A stretch of DNA of 64,000 bases from Anaerolineales bacterium UBA5195 (GTDB lineage Bacteria > Chloroflexota > Anaerolineae > Anaerolineales > Villigracilaceae). Of the stretch, positions 9,800 to 17,902 are shown piece by piece (positions within the stretch are counted from its first letter, which is position 1; each line of letters starts with the position of its first letter). The translations under genes and the position numbers were made by a program. Below the pieces are notes generated by a model that did not search any database, was not told where the DNA came from, and was given only the letters and a program-made list of their open reading frames with translations. The stretch spans positions 1-64,000 of the forward strand of contig DHVZ01000099.1 in assembly GCA_002412925.1 (NCBI GenBank), read 5' to 3'.

Positions 9800-10957
9800 T
9801 CATTCCGGTTGTCTGTTTACCGTGGCATAAATCTCGGCCAGGCTGACTCTGTTTTCGTTTGCCAGCCGGACGCAATCCTCGTATTCGGGCATGGACTGGA
9901 GCACCTGTCCATTGACGATTTTGAGCTTGACCTTCAGGCTGCCATAAGGCGTTACCACCTCGCGGAATTCGCGCTGGGCTTCGTACCGATAAATCGGCTG
10001 GACGCGCATCCCTAGGGTGGTCGTCTCGCGCAGGATCAAGTCTGCCAGACTGGCTTCATCCTGGCGGCGGGCAATCACTCCGAGCAGGGTAGCCGGGCGG
10101 TTTTTCTTCATATAAATTGGAGTCAAGTACACATCCAGCGCCCCGGCGGCAAATAACTTTTCCATGACGTAACCAAAGATCTGCGGATTCATGTCGTCGA
10201 GATTGGTCTCGATCTGGATCATTTCGGAGTTTCCATTGGCCGGCGTTTCTCCCACGATCAGGCGCAGGATATTCGGCCAGGGAAGGTCGCGCTTGCCCGC
10301 GCCGACGCCGACTCCCAGGACGGTCAGATTGGGACGCTCGAAGGTGGCCAGGGCCGCCAGGATGGCCGCGCCGGTGGGAGTGACCAGTTCCTTTTGCGCC
10401 GGGGAAGGCGTCAGCGGGGCCTGGGCCAGGCGCAGCACTTCCAGGGTGGCGGGGGCCGGGAGCGGCAGTGTACCGTGGTCGCTGTCCACCGTGCCGGAAC
10501 CATAGGGCAGCGGCGAAGCGTACAGGCGCTCGATGCCCAAGGTTTCGAGCCCCAGCGCCGCCCCGGTTACATCGACGATCGAATCGAGCGCGCCGACTTC
10601 GTGGAAGTGGACATGTTCGACCGGTTCGCCATGGACGCGTGCTTCGGCTTCGGCCAGCAAAGTGAACACGCGGCCCGCTGTCTGCTGGACGCGCTCGGAA
10701 AGTTGGCTCTTTGACAGGATGTCCAGGATGTCAGAAAGATGCCGGTGGTGGTGACTGTGAGGAGCGCTCACTTCCAGCGCGGCGGCGCGTAATGCGCCTT
10801 TGCGCGTTTCGCTCAGGTGCAGCTCCACTTTTTCGGGCAAGTTGAGCTTCTCGATTCCGTCCTGCAAGACCTCCAGCGGCAGGCCCGCATCCAGCAGGGC
10901 GGCCAGAAACATGTCGCCGCTGATTCCAGAAAAGCAATCGGCGTAAGCTATTTTCAT
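9800..10957 (-). CDS. larC: Nickel-pincer cofactor cyclometallase LarC
   Basis: LarC performs the CTP-dependent insertion of nickel into the pyridinium-3,5-bisthiocarboxylic acid mononucleotide, the last step of nickel-pincer nucleotide synthesis. The 385 residues cover the whole family (DUF111). Features visible are the N-terminal YADCFSGISGDMFLAALLDAG motif, a His-rich stretch SAPHSHHHRH at about 65-73, a second HVHFHEVGALDSIVD segment near 120, and the C-terminal metal-binding half with ETNLDDMNPQIFGYV. In Lactobacillus plantarum this protein needs a ribosomal frameshift between larC1 and larC2; here it is one uninterrupted frame. Its ATG overlaps the larE stop by 4 bases, so it is the third gene of a larB-larE-larC operon. 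Confidence 0.95.
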   Translation of the reverse strand: MKIAYADCFSGISGDMFLAALLDAGLPLEVLQDGIEKLNLPEKVELHLSETRKGALRAAALEVSAPHSHHHRHLSDILDILSKSQLSERVQQTAGRVFTLLAEAEARVHGEPVEHVHFHEVGALDSIVDVTGAALGLETLGIERLYASPLPYGSGTVDSDHGTLPLPAPATLEVLRLAQAPLTPSPAQKELVTPTGAAILAALATFERPNLTVLGVGVGAGKRDLPWPNILRLIVGETPANGNSEMIQIETNLDDMNPQIFGYVMEKLFAAGALDVYLTPIYMKKNRPATLLGVIARRQDEASLADLILRETTTLGMRVQPIYRYEAQREFREVVTPYGSLKVKLKIVNGQVLQSMPEYEDCVRLANENRVSLAEIYATVNRQPE

Positions 10958-11787
10958 TTCAACACCTCGTTCAGGCTGCCCAGGCGATAACCGACCAGAT
11001 CGACAGCAACGTAATTGAAGCCCAGCGCTTTGAAGTGGGCCGTGACTTGTTCCCGTAGGGATGCGAGTCTCTCGATCTCCTCCGGGGCAACTTCCAGGCG
11101 GGCCAGGTTATCATGATGCCTGACGCGCACCACGCGAAAGCCGAGGTTGTGCAGGTAGCGCTCACCGTCTGCCACCTGGCGCAACCCCTCGTGTGTGACC
11201 GGCGATCCATAGGGAAAACGAGTCGCCAGGCAAGGCGCGCTGGGCCGGTCCCAGACCGAAAGGCCCATTGCCTTGGACAGGATGCGGATTTCTTCTTTAC
11301 CGAAACCCAATTCCAGCAGCGGGCTGGCCGCGCCAGTCTCCGCCACCGCCCGGCGTCCGGGACGGTAATCGCTCAGGTCATCAGCGTTGGAACCCTCGAC
11401 CAGTGTGACAAAACCCTCTTCCGCGGCCAATTCTCCCAGTTTGCGGAAGCGGACCAGCTTGCAGATGTAGCAGCGCTCGGGGGAATTGGAAGCAAACTCC
11501 GGGTTGGAAAGGTCGTCGTAATCCAGAACGCGCAGTGGGAAGCCAACCTGTCCGGCCAGGGCGTGGGCTGAGTCGACATCCTCCAAGCCTTCCACTGGCG
11601 AGCGGACGGTCACAGCCAGCATGCGCTCTCCTAGGGCGCGGTAGGCGGCGGCGCACAGCAGGCCGCTGTCCACCCCGCCTGAAAAGGCGATTGCCGCCGA
11701 TTCCATCTGGCGGAAACGGGCCAGCAGCGCCTCCCAGCGGGGTTTGAGCTGCGGGGACAGGTTTTTTTCGGCGGTTTGGAAATCCAT
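10954..11787 (-). CDS. larE: ATP-dependent sulfur transferase LarE
   Basis: LarE adenylates the two carboxylates of the cofactor precursor and replaces them with sulfur. The 277-residue protein shows the PP-loop SGGVDS at 36-41. Cysteines lie at C106 and C109 (ERCYICK) and C186 (SAPCLATRFPYG). The L. plantarum enzyme sacrifices a single cysteine. Homologues with three cysteines are reported to carry a [4Fe-4S] cluster and act catalytically, so this copy is probably of the cluster type; that is inference from the cysteine pattern. It starts 2 bases after larB and overlaps larC by 4 bases. Confidence 0.94.
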   Translation of the reverse strand: MDFQTAEKNLSPQLKPRWEALLARFRQMESAAIAFSGGVDSGLLCAAAYRALGERMLAVTVRSPVEGLEDVDSAHALAGQVGFPLRVLDYDDLSNPEFASNSPERCYICKLVRFRKLGELAAEEGFVTLVEGSNADDLSDYRPGRRAVAETGAASPLLELGFGKEEIRILSKAMGLSVWDRPSAPCLATRFPYGSPVTHEGLRQVADGERYLHNLGFRVVRVRHHDNLARLEVAPEEIERLASLREQVTAHFKALGFNYVAVDLVGYRLGSLNEVLK

Positions 11788-11789
11788 CT

Positions 11790-12545
11790 TCAGGCTCCCA
11801 TCTGGTTGATGATGCTGGCCAGCGAACCGGCGCCGAAGCCGTTGTCGATATTGACAACCGCCACCCCGGTGGCGCAGGAATTGAGCATGGTCAGCAGGGC
11901 CGCCAGGCCGTTGAAACTGGCCCCGTAGCCGACGCTGGTTGGAACGGCGATGACTGGCGCAGAGACCAGGCCGCCAACCACGCTGGGCAGGGCGCCGTCC
12001 ATCCCGGCGACCACCACCACCACCCGCGCCTGCCAGAGCCTTTCAGTCTGGCTGAGTAAACGGTGAATGCCAGCCACGCCAACATCGAACATGCGCTCAA
12101 TGGCGTTGCCCATTAATTCGGCGGTGACGGCGGCTTCTTCGGCCACTGGCATATCCGCTGTCCCGGCGGTTACGACCAGGATACCTGGGCGTTTTTCGGC
12201 AGGCGCAGAACGATCCAGTACCAGTAGGCGCGGCAGGGCATGATAGACCATTTCTGGAATATCGGCCCGGGCGATTTGCGCCATTTCCGGGCTGATGCGG
12301 GTTACCAGTACTTTGTCATTACGTTCCGAGAGCCGCCGGACGATGGCGGCTATTTGTTCTGGCTGCTTGCCCTGGCCGAAAACTACTTCGGGAAAACCGT
12401 TGCGCAGGGAACGGTGATGGTCAAGCGTGGCAAAACCATCCAGATTCTCGAACGGCAGGTTGCGCAGTTCGCCCAGGGCGGCATCGATGTCCATCTGACC
12501 GGCCTGAACTTGTTGCAATAAAAGTTTGAGTTTTTCTGTTTGCAT
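11790..12545 (-). CDS. larB: Nicotinate-adenine-dinucleotide carboxylase/hydrolase LarB
   Basis: LarB carboxylates nicotinic acid adenine dinucleotide and hydrolyses the phosphoanhydride, the committed step toward the nickel-pincer nucleotide. The 251 residues have the family layout: an N-terminal helical part (about 1-80) and a PurE-like domain with VTAGTADMPVAEEAAVTAELMGN at about 124-146, followed by AGMDGALPSVVGGLV and PTSVGYGASFNGLAALLTMLNSCATG. It is the first gene of the larBEC operon. No larA or other racemase that would use the cofactor is present in the window. An interspersed hairpin element lies 40-100 bases upstream. Confidence 0.95.
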   Translation of the reverse strand: MQTEKLKLLLQQVQAGQMDIDAALGELRNLPFENLDGFATLDHHRSLRNGFPEVVFGQGKQPEQIAAIVRRLSERNDKVLVTRISPEMAQIARADIPEMVYHALPRLLVLDRSAPAEKRPGILVVTAGTADMPVAEEAAVTAELMGNAIERMFDVGVAGIHRLLSQTERLWQARVVVVVAGMDGALPSVVGGLVSAPVIAVPTSVGYGASFNGLAALLTMLNSCATGVAVVNIDNGFGAGSLASIINQMGA

Positions 12546-12560
12546 GTTTTTCCAAGATCA

Positions 12561-12639
12561 GTATTTCACGAAAGTTGAAAGAATTTCCGTTTATGGGTGT
12601 GCGCGGCGGGCGTCTGCCCGCCGCGCACACCCATAAACG
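12561..12639. repeat. Palindromic interspersed element, copy 1 (left end plus long hairpin)
   Basis: TTTCACGAAAGTTGAAAGAA at 12564-12583 leads into a perfect 24-bp inverted repeat (12588-12611 with 12616-12639) around the 4-base loop gtct. The core is GC-rich (GGGTGTGCGCGGCGGGC). The left lead is shared with copies at 14853 and 46952. It sits between the kinase stop and the larB start. Confidence 0.85.
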
Positions 12640-12665
12640 CGGGGTCTTAACCCGGGGCTTCCCAT

Positions 12666-14015
12666 TTAGGGGCCGTTGGGGTCTGGATAGCGGGTGGGGA
12701 TGGTGAAGTAGAAGGTGCTCCCATCGCCTTCGCGGCTTTCAGCCCAGATCTTGCCGCTGTGCGCTTCGACAAGGTGCCGGGCGATTGACAGTCCCAGCCC
12801 GGTGCCGCCGCCGGTGCGCGAGCGGTCGACGCGGTAGAAGCGCTCAAAGATGCGCGGCAGATCGTCGGCTGGGATGCCCGGGCCGGTATCACGCACGGAA
12901 AACAGGACACAATTGCCCTCACCCTTCGACAGGCTCACCTGTACCTGCGGTACTGGGGCAGGCAGGGCAGCACCCCTGCCCCTCTCCCAGCGGGAGAGGG
13001 GTTCTAAGGAAGCTGTCAGCGTCACCTCACCGCCGGGCGGGGTGAACTTGACCGCGTTGTGGATCAGGTTGACCAGCACCTGTTCCAGCCGGGGCAGGTC
13101 GGCGCGGATCAGAGGCAGGTCGGCAGGACAATCTATTTGCAAAATCAACCCGGCGCGTTCAGCCTGCATTTTCATCCGGTCAGTGGCGGAATTGAGCAAT
13201 TTGGCCGGGGAAATGAGTTTCAATTCGAGCGGCACCTGCCCCGATTCGATCCGCGAGAGTTCGAGCAGTTCGGTGGCCATCTGGGTCAGCGCATCCACTT
13301 CGGTCTGGATGCGGCCCAAAAAGCGATGCGCGGCGGTCGGGTCTTCGAGCGCGCCTTCCTGTAATGTTTCCGTCAGCGCTTTAAGCGAAGCCAGCGGGGT
13401 GCGCAGTTCGTGCGAGACATTGGAGATGAAATCGCGGCGCACGGTTTCCAGGCGGCGGATGCGCGTCAGGTCCTGGACGAGCAGAATTGCGCCACCAGCG
13501 TGCTGGTCGGGAATGGCGATCAGTTGCAGGAATTTGCGCGTGGCAGGCAGTTCGACGGATTCGCTTTGGACTTCGCCGCTTTGCTGGCATTTGCGCCAGG
13601 TTTCGATCAATTGATGGTGACGCAGGGCAATGCTGACGGATTTCCCGACCAGCGTTTCGCCCTCGCCAAAGAGTTTTTCCGCCGCCGGGTTGGTCATCTG
13701 GATGCGGCCCTGAGAATCGGCGATCAGCACGCCATCCGTCATTTGTGTCAGGGTGGCTTCGAGGCGGGCGCGTTCGGCATCTAAAGTCGAAAGTCGGATG
13801 TCAAAGGTCTGCACGAGCGCGTGAATAGCGCTGGAAAGTAGTTCAAGGTTTTTTATGTCGGTGGGCAGGTCGCGGGGAGGAAGGTCGCCTTCTGCGGCGC
13901 GGCGGATGGCGCGGGCGTAGTGATCCGCGCTGCGGCGCAGGGCAACATACCGCCAGAAGATCCATAGCGTTGTAATTAGTAAAACGACAACCAGGAGCCA
14001 GGGAAGGGTATTCAT
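12666..14015 (-). CDS. PhoR-like sensor histidine kinase with repeat-derived insertion in the ATPase domain
   Basis: A 449-residue membrane kinase. One transmembrane helix (about 4-24) is followed by a short linker, a PAS domain (about 86-190), HisKA with phospho-accepting H202 in NVSHELRTPL, and HATPase_c with the N-box HNAVKFTPPGGE, DTGPGIPADD and TGGGTGLGLSIA. Between N-box and G1 box, residues about 337-369 (DNA 12909-13007) are foreign to the fold and include PLSRWERGRG, the translation of a palindromic repeat; a second repeat may encode FDIRLSTLD at 71-79. It overlaps the response-regulator gene by 4 bases. PhoR/PnpS-type phosphate sensing is a family guess; there are no pst genes nearby. 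Confidence 0.92.
   Translation of the reverse strand: MNTLPWLLVVVLLITTLWIFWRYVALRRSADHYARAIRRAAEGDLPPRDLPTDIKNLELLSSAIHALVQTFDIRLSTLDAERARLEATLTQMTDGVLIADSQGRIQMTNPAAEKLFGEGETLVGKSVSIALRHHQLIETWRKCQQSGEVQSESVELPATRKFLQLIAIPDQHAGGAILLVQDLTRIRRLETVRRDFISNVSHELRTPLASLKALTETLQEGALEDPTAAHRFLGRIQTEVDALTQMATELLELSRIESGQVPLELKLISPAKLLNSATDRMKMQAERAGLILQIDCPADLPLIRADLPRLEQVLVNLIHNAVKFTPPGGEVTLTASLEPLSRWERGRGAALPAPVPQVQVSLSKGEGNCVLFSVRDTGPGIPADDLPRIFERFYRVDRSRTGGGTGLGLSIARHLVEAHSGKIWAESREGDGSTFYFTIPTRYPDPNGP
12909..13007. repeat. Palindromic repeat inserted in frame in the histidine kinase gene
   Basis: CCCCTCTCCC (12979-12988) and GGGAGAGGGG (12992-13001) form a perfect 10-bp stem with a 3-base loop. 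Adjacent sequence contains the widespread repeat-like ccttcgacaggctc. Its length keeps the frame open. It lies between conserved ATPase motifs. Confidence 0.75.
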
Positions 14016-14725
14016 CCTTCGAAGCGGTAGCCGCCGCCGCGGACAGTGACGATGCGCGCCGGGTTGGCCGCGTCCTTTTCGATTTTCTGGCGCAGCCAGC
14101 GTACATGGACATCGACCGTGCGGCTGTCGCCAACGTAATCCCAGCCCCAGACGCGCTCGAGAATGAATTCGCGTGAAAGCATCTGGCCCTTGTGTTCGGC
14201 GAAGAACAACAGCAGATCGTATTCCTGCGGCTTGAGAGCCAGGGGGGTTTCGTCGAGGGTCACTTCGCGGCGGGTGCGGTTGACGGTCAGGTTGCTGTAG
14301 GTCAGCGTATCCTGCCCGGGGGCGCTGGTTTTGAGCTTATCGAGTTCATCGCGGATGGTTTCGGTGCGGCGCAGTTGGGCTTTGACGCGCGCAATCAGTT
14401 CACGCAGCGAGAAGGGCTTGGTAACATAGTCATCTGCGCCGATTTCGAGACCCACCACGCGGTCGATTTCATCGTCGCGGGCGGTCAGCATGATGACCGG
14501 GGACTGGAAGCCCTCGCGCCGCAGCGTTTTGCAGACTTCGACGCCATCGAGCAGGGGCAGCATGATGTCGAGCAGGATCAAGTCGGGCTTGAGCCGCCGC
14601 GCCGTTTCGAGGGCCGCGCGCCCATCCCCGGCGGTTTCAACGGCGTAGCCCTGTTTTTGCAGGTTATAAGCGAGGGTCTCTTGCAGGGAGGGTTCGTCTT
14701 CGACAACGAGAATGGTTTCTGGCAT
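14012..14725 (-). CDS. OmpR/PhoB-family response regulator
   Basis: A 237-residue two-domain regulator. The receiver covers about 1-120 with acidic E9/D10, phospho-acceptor D53, T81 and K103. A winged-helix DNA-binding domain at about 135-236 ends in RTVDVHVRWLRQKIE and the VRGGGYRFEG hairpin. The ATG overlaps nothing upstream, while the stop overlaps the kinase start by 4 bases, so the two are cotranscribed, with the regulator first. A candidate -10 (TATAGT, complement of 14765-14770) lies 39 bases upstream. No Pho-box-like direct repeat was seen, so the phosphate role of its relatives is not supported here. Confidence 0.94.
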   Translation of the reverse strand: MPETILVVEDEPSLQETLAYNLQKQGYAVETAGDGRAALETARRLKPDLILLDIMLPLLDGVEVCKTLRREGFQSPVIMLTARDDEIDRVVGLEIGADDYVTKPFSLRELIARVKAQLRRTETIRDELDKLKTSAPGQDTLTYSNLTVNRTRREVTLDETPLALKPQEYDLLLFFAEHKGQMLSREFILERVWGWDYVGDSRTVDVHVRWLRQKIEKDAANPARIVTVRGGGYRFEG

Positions 14726-14852
14726 GGGATTTCCTGTTTACTGCTTACGGCACACTGTAGAAATACTATACCATAATCGCAAAAATCCCAGTTAATGATT
14801 TGTTAAGGCCTTCAGGGTTTTCATCCACATCTGGTTTTGGCACAGTCATCAT

Positions 14853-14907
14853 TTCACGAAAGTTGAAAGAATATCCGATTTTGGGCTTCGATGAGCTGTT
14901 TCGTGAA
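14853..14907. repeat. Palindromic interspersed element, copy 2 (short, without inner hairpin)
   Basis: TTCACGAAA (14853-14861) and TTTCGTGAA (14899-14907) are the outer ends; the interior keeps GTTGAAAGAAnnTCCGATTTT and GGGCTTC of the full copy at 46952, but the long GC-rich hairpin is missing. The rest of 14726-15002 holds only the regulator promoter region; I see nothing else in it. Confidence 0.75.
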
Positions 14908-15002
14908 CTACAATAGTTTTTTTACCAGCCTGAAGGCCAGGGGCGGGTGGCCTTTGACGACAAATTGGTGTTGAGGTAAGCGTTGGCCTGGTGTTTGAAA
15001 AA

Positions 15003-15036
15003 GCGAAAGCCCTCTCCTCGCGGAAAGGGCTTTCGC
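15003..15036 (-). terminator. Terminator hairpin of the first NBR1-Ig lipoprotein gene
   Basis: GCGAAAGCCCT (15003-15013) pairs with AGGGCTTTCGC (15026-15036), 17 bases past the stop of the minus-strand gene. The loop and stem resemble the hairpin at 15992-16017 behind its paralogue. Confidence 0.7.
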
Positions 15037-15052
15037 GTGAGAGTCTGTCTTC

Positions 15053-15769
15053 CTACGTCTGCGGGGTTTCTGTCGGTGTGGGTGTCCCTGTCGGGGTTTC
15101 AACGACGGCAGTTGTGGGGGCGCTGGTCGCGGCTCCCGTTGTGGCGGTGGCAGTTGTCGTTCCGCTCCCAGAGACGATGATGACCACGCTGACCACCTGC
15201 CCGAATGCTGATCCCTGTGAGTTGGCCAGCCGCCAGTAACCGGTGTAAGTGCCTGCGGTGGTTGGCGCAGTCAGCTTGACGGTCACATTGCCCTGTTGCT
15301 GGGCAGGGACTGCCTGGGTCAGCAGCGTGGCGCTGCCGCCCATGCGTTCGCCGCTGACGTAGACCATCGAGTAGGCCGTGGTCCAGGCGCAGGTGCCGGT
15401 ATTCATCAGCGCCCAGGTCTTGTTGATGACCTGGCCTGGTGAAACCACCGTATTATCAGGAATGGTTACATCTGAAATATAGACAGACTTATCACAGACG
15501 CTTTGCGAGACTGGCGAGGTGGGCGCTCCAGAAACCGGCTGTGTCGCCGTCTCTGCCGGGGCTGTCTGGGTGGGAGTAACTGTTTCGGTTGGTCGGGGTG
15601 TTTCCGTGGCCAGCGCAGCCTGGGCGACGATGGTCTGCGCGGCAGCTGTATAAATGGCGTCTACCGACTGTGTTTCAGTGGGAGTGACTTTGGTCGGCGC
15701 ATTGCAGGCGCCCAGCAGGAACGCCGCAAATGTGATGACAGGGAGTATATTTTTTAGTTGTTTTTTCAT
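15053..15769 (-). CDS. Lipoprotein with NBR1-Ig-like domain
   Basis: A 238-residue predicted lipoprotein with signal peptide and lipobox LLGAC (Cys about 22). A TP/TE-rich stalk of about 60 residues precedes an immunoglobulin-like domain of the N_BRCA1_IG type: VYISDVTIPDNTVVSPGQVINKTW, NTGTCAWTTAYSMVYVSG, APTTAGTYTGYWRLANSQG. A Thr/Ala/Pro-rich tail follows. In eukaryotes the domain is in NBR1; in Chloroflexota it is found in secreted proteins of unknown role. It is one of three paralogues between 15053 and 17871. It probably sits on the outer face of the membrane. Binding partner unknown. Confidence 0.85.
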   Translation of the reverse strand: MKKQLKNILPVITFAAFLLGACNAPTKVTPTETQSVDAIYTAAAQTIVAQAALATETPRPTETVTPTQTAPAETATQPVSGAPTSPVSQSVCDKSVYISDVTIPDNTVVSPGQVINKTWALMNTGTCAWTTAYSMVYVSGERMGGSATLLTQAVPAQQQGNVTVKLTAPTTAGTYTGYWRLANSQGSAFGQVVSVVIIVSGSGTTTATATTGAATSAPTTAVVETPTGTPTPTETPQT

Positions 15770-15991
15770 TTTGTTATTCCTTTTGTTATTCCTTTACTGC
15801 TTCTTGTGTAAATTACTGGTTTTTTGGACCAAACGGCGGCATATGTTGCGAAAATTGGCATAGGAATTTACGCAGCGCGCAGTCAATTGGTTCAAGGTCT
15901 GGGCCGGAAGGCATTCTTAACCCCATTATCATAACGGATGAGTATGAGAATCCCCTGAAAATTCCTGGCGATGGTATTGGAGACATGGCAA

Positions 15992-16017
15992 ACGCCCTCG
16001 CCTTGCGGAAAGGGCGT
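15992..16017 (-). terminator. Terminator-like hairpin of the second NBR1-Ig lipoprotein gene
   Basis: ACGCCCT (15992-15998) pairs with AGGGCGT (16011-16017), 27 bases past the stop. The loop resembles that of the 15003-15036 hairpin, suggesting duplication with the genes. Confidence 0.6.
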
Positions 16018-16043
16018 CTTTGGCATTAAGGGAAGAGCTTTGA

Positions 16044-16673
16044 TCAGGGTGTTGGCGGGACTGCCGTTCCGGGGCCTGCGACTGAAATGATGACGCTGAC
16101 AAACTCTCCAAAGCCCTCTCCCTTGCCGTTTGCCAGCCGCCAGACGCCCGTATAGTCACCGGGCGTGTTGGGAGCATATAGCTTGACAGTCACGTTGACC
16201 TCCTCTTGCGGGGCAACCGATTGGTTGATCGACCTGGCAGAGCCTTTCAGCATGTCGCCTTTCACGAATGTGATGATGTAACCGGGCTTCCAGGTGCAGA
16301 TGCCGGTATTGCGCAAGGTCCAGGTTTTTTCAAACACCTGCCCCGGCGCGAGGATGGTGTGGTCGGGGACGGTCACATCCGTCACAAAGGCAGAGTTGTC
16401 GCAATAAGTGTCCATCACCGTGGTAGGGGGAATCGGGGAGGGCGTGGGCGTTTCGGTGATGGTCGGGACAGGTGTCTCCGTTGGGATGTAGGTTTGTGTG
16501 AATTTAGGCGTTGCCGTTTCGGTGGGAACCTGGGCCGTGACTGTCCCAGCGACAGCTGTTTCAAATTGGGCAGTTGCCTGTTGCAGGTCTGTAATGGTCA
16601 CTGTGCCACAGGAGCCAAGCCAGAACGCTGTTAGCAACATTACGGCAAGTAAACTTCTAATAGATGGTTTCAT
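16044..16673 (-). CDS. Lipoprotein with NBR1-Ig-like domain (second paralogue)
   Basis: A 209-residue lipoprotein with signal peptide and lipobox-like WLGSC (Cys 22). A TP-rich stalk (about 45-87) leads to the Ig-like domain with AFVTDVTVPDHTILAPGQVF, NTGICTWKPGYIITFVKGD and APNTPGDYTGVWRLANGKG. The protein ends shortly after the domain, without the long tail of the 15053 paralogue. Same strand as that paralogue, about 275 bases apart, each with its own hairpin downstream, so probably separate transcripts. Function unknown; an extracellular structural or binding role is inferred from family and stalk. Confidence 0.85.
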   Translation of the reverse strand: MKPSIRSLLAVMLLTAFWLGSCGTVTITDLQQATAQFETAVAGTVTAQVPTETATPKFTQTYIPTETPVPTITETPTPSPIPPTTVMDTYCDNSAFVTDVTVPDHTILAPGQVFEKTWTLRNTGICTWKPGYIITFVKGDMLKGSARSINQSVAPQEEVNVTVKLYAPNTPGDYTGVWRLANGKGEGFGEFVSVIISVAGPGTAVPPTP

Positions 16674-16917
16674 TCTGATTTATTTCCTTGTGTTCGTTTC
16701 AAAAGGTTGTTCTGGAAGGTCTTTGCGATAGCTTTCGTAATATAACGCAAGTTGCCGCGTTTGGAATAGGGTTGACAGGCTGAATAATGATGAAGGGTAC
16801 ATTCTATCACTGCCCCCAATAAGCAATAAATTCCCCTATAATTACCTGAATTGCCGGGAACATTTTTATTCCTGCCTGCGTCTCTGATGTCATAAATTAT
16901 CGCATTGGAGGTGCGCT

Positions 16918-17871
16918 ATGAAACTTACAACCAATTCAATCCTGATCATTTTCGGAACCCTGGCAATGATGCTCTTAGCCTGTGTCCCGATCACTATCCT
17001 GGCTGTACCTTTGGTTTCCCGCAGCCAGACCCGGCCCGTGGATTCGGTAGCGACGGTTCAAGCTATGGCCACGCAAACGGTTGTTGCGCTGACATTAACT
17101 GCGCCAACGCAAGCCCCGCCTACGCCGACTCCGCTTCCACTCACACCGACAGTTGTACCGCCGACCAACACAGCGGTTCCCACATCCACGCCTGTTTCTT
17201 ACTGCGATTGGGCGGCTTTCGTAAATGATGTGAGTATTCCTGATGGGTCCTGGTTTTCAGCGGGTGAAACCTTTACCAAGATCTGGCGCTTGAAAAATCG
17301 CGGTACCTGCACATGGACACCTGACTATCTACTGGTCTTTAACAGTGGTTCCCAAATGGGCGGCACCACCGCCGTGCGTTTGCCTGCTTATGTCGCCCCT
17401 GGACAGACTGTCGATCTCTCTGTTACATTAACTGCCCCTGCGTCATTCGGTCATTACACCGGCTATTGGAGCTTGCGCAATCCATCTGGAGCACTCTTTG
17501 GCTCGGGCAACCATGCCAATGCTCCTTTCTATGTGGATATAAACGTCCAGGCGCAGGATTTGCCTCACGGCACAGTGACGGGCAGTTTGTGTTATCCGAG
17601 CGAGTTTAATCCACCCATGACACTCTACTTTGAAAAAGCCGGGACGGTGGAAAAAATCCAATTTTCCATTGTTGAGAATCAAAATTACTACAGCGTCTTA
17701 TTGCCCAATGGAACGTATTACGCCTATGCCTGGGCGCCAGGTTATAACCTTGAAGGTGCCTACGTCAATCCCGATCGCACGATGAGAACTTTTCAAGTCA
17801 GAGGCGGGCAGACCACAACTGGCATCAATCTGTGTGACTGGGACCCTGCCCCGCACGCACGCGGGCAGTAG
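16918..17871 (+). CDS. Secreted NBR1-Ig-like protein with extra C-terminal beta domain (third paralogue)
   Basis: A 317-residue protein starting at ATG 16918 behind GGAGG. An N-terminal hydrophobic segment contains MMLLACVPI, a possible lipobox (Cys 21). A TP-rich stalk (about 60-95) is followed by the NBR1-Ig-like domain (about 98-215; NRGTCTWTPDYLLVFNSGSQ, FGHYTGYWSLRNPSG). Unlike its two neighbours it has a further domain of about 95 residues with GTVTGSLCYPSEFNPPMTLYFE and YYSVLLPNGTYYAYAWAPGY, resembling carboxypeptidase-regulatory/PEGA-like beta folds. It is divergent from the other two. The shared stalk-plus-Ig design suggests a local gene family. Confidence 0.85.
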   Translation: MKLTTNSILIIFGTLAMMLLACVPITILAVPLVSRSQTRPVDSVATVQAMATQTVVALTLTAPTQAPPTPTPLPLTPTVVPPTNTAVPTSTPVSYCDWAAFVNDVSIPDGSWFSAGETFTKIWRLKNRGTCTWTPDYLLVFNSGSQMGGTTAVRLPAYVAPGQTVDLSVTLTAPASFGHYTGYWSLRNPSGALFGSGNHANAPFYVDINVQAQDLPHGTVTGSLCYPSEFNPPMTLYFEKAGTVEKIQFSIVENQNYYSVLLPNGTYYAYAWAPGYNLEGAYVNPDRTMRTFQVRGGQTTTGINLCDWDPAPHARGQ

Positions 17872-17902
17872 TCTACTCATCATTCGCTTCCGCCCGAAAC
17901 AC

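Noticed and set aside
14726..14852. Pho box upstream of the PhoB-like gene
   Set aside because: No CTGTCAT-type direct repeats were found.
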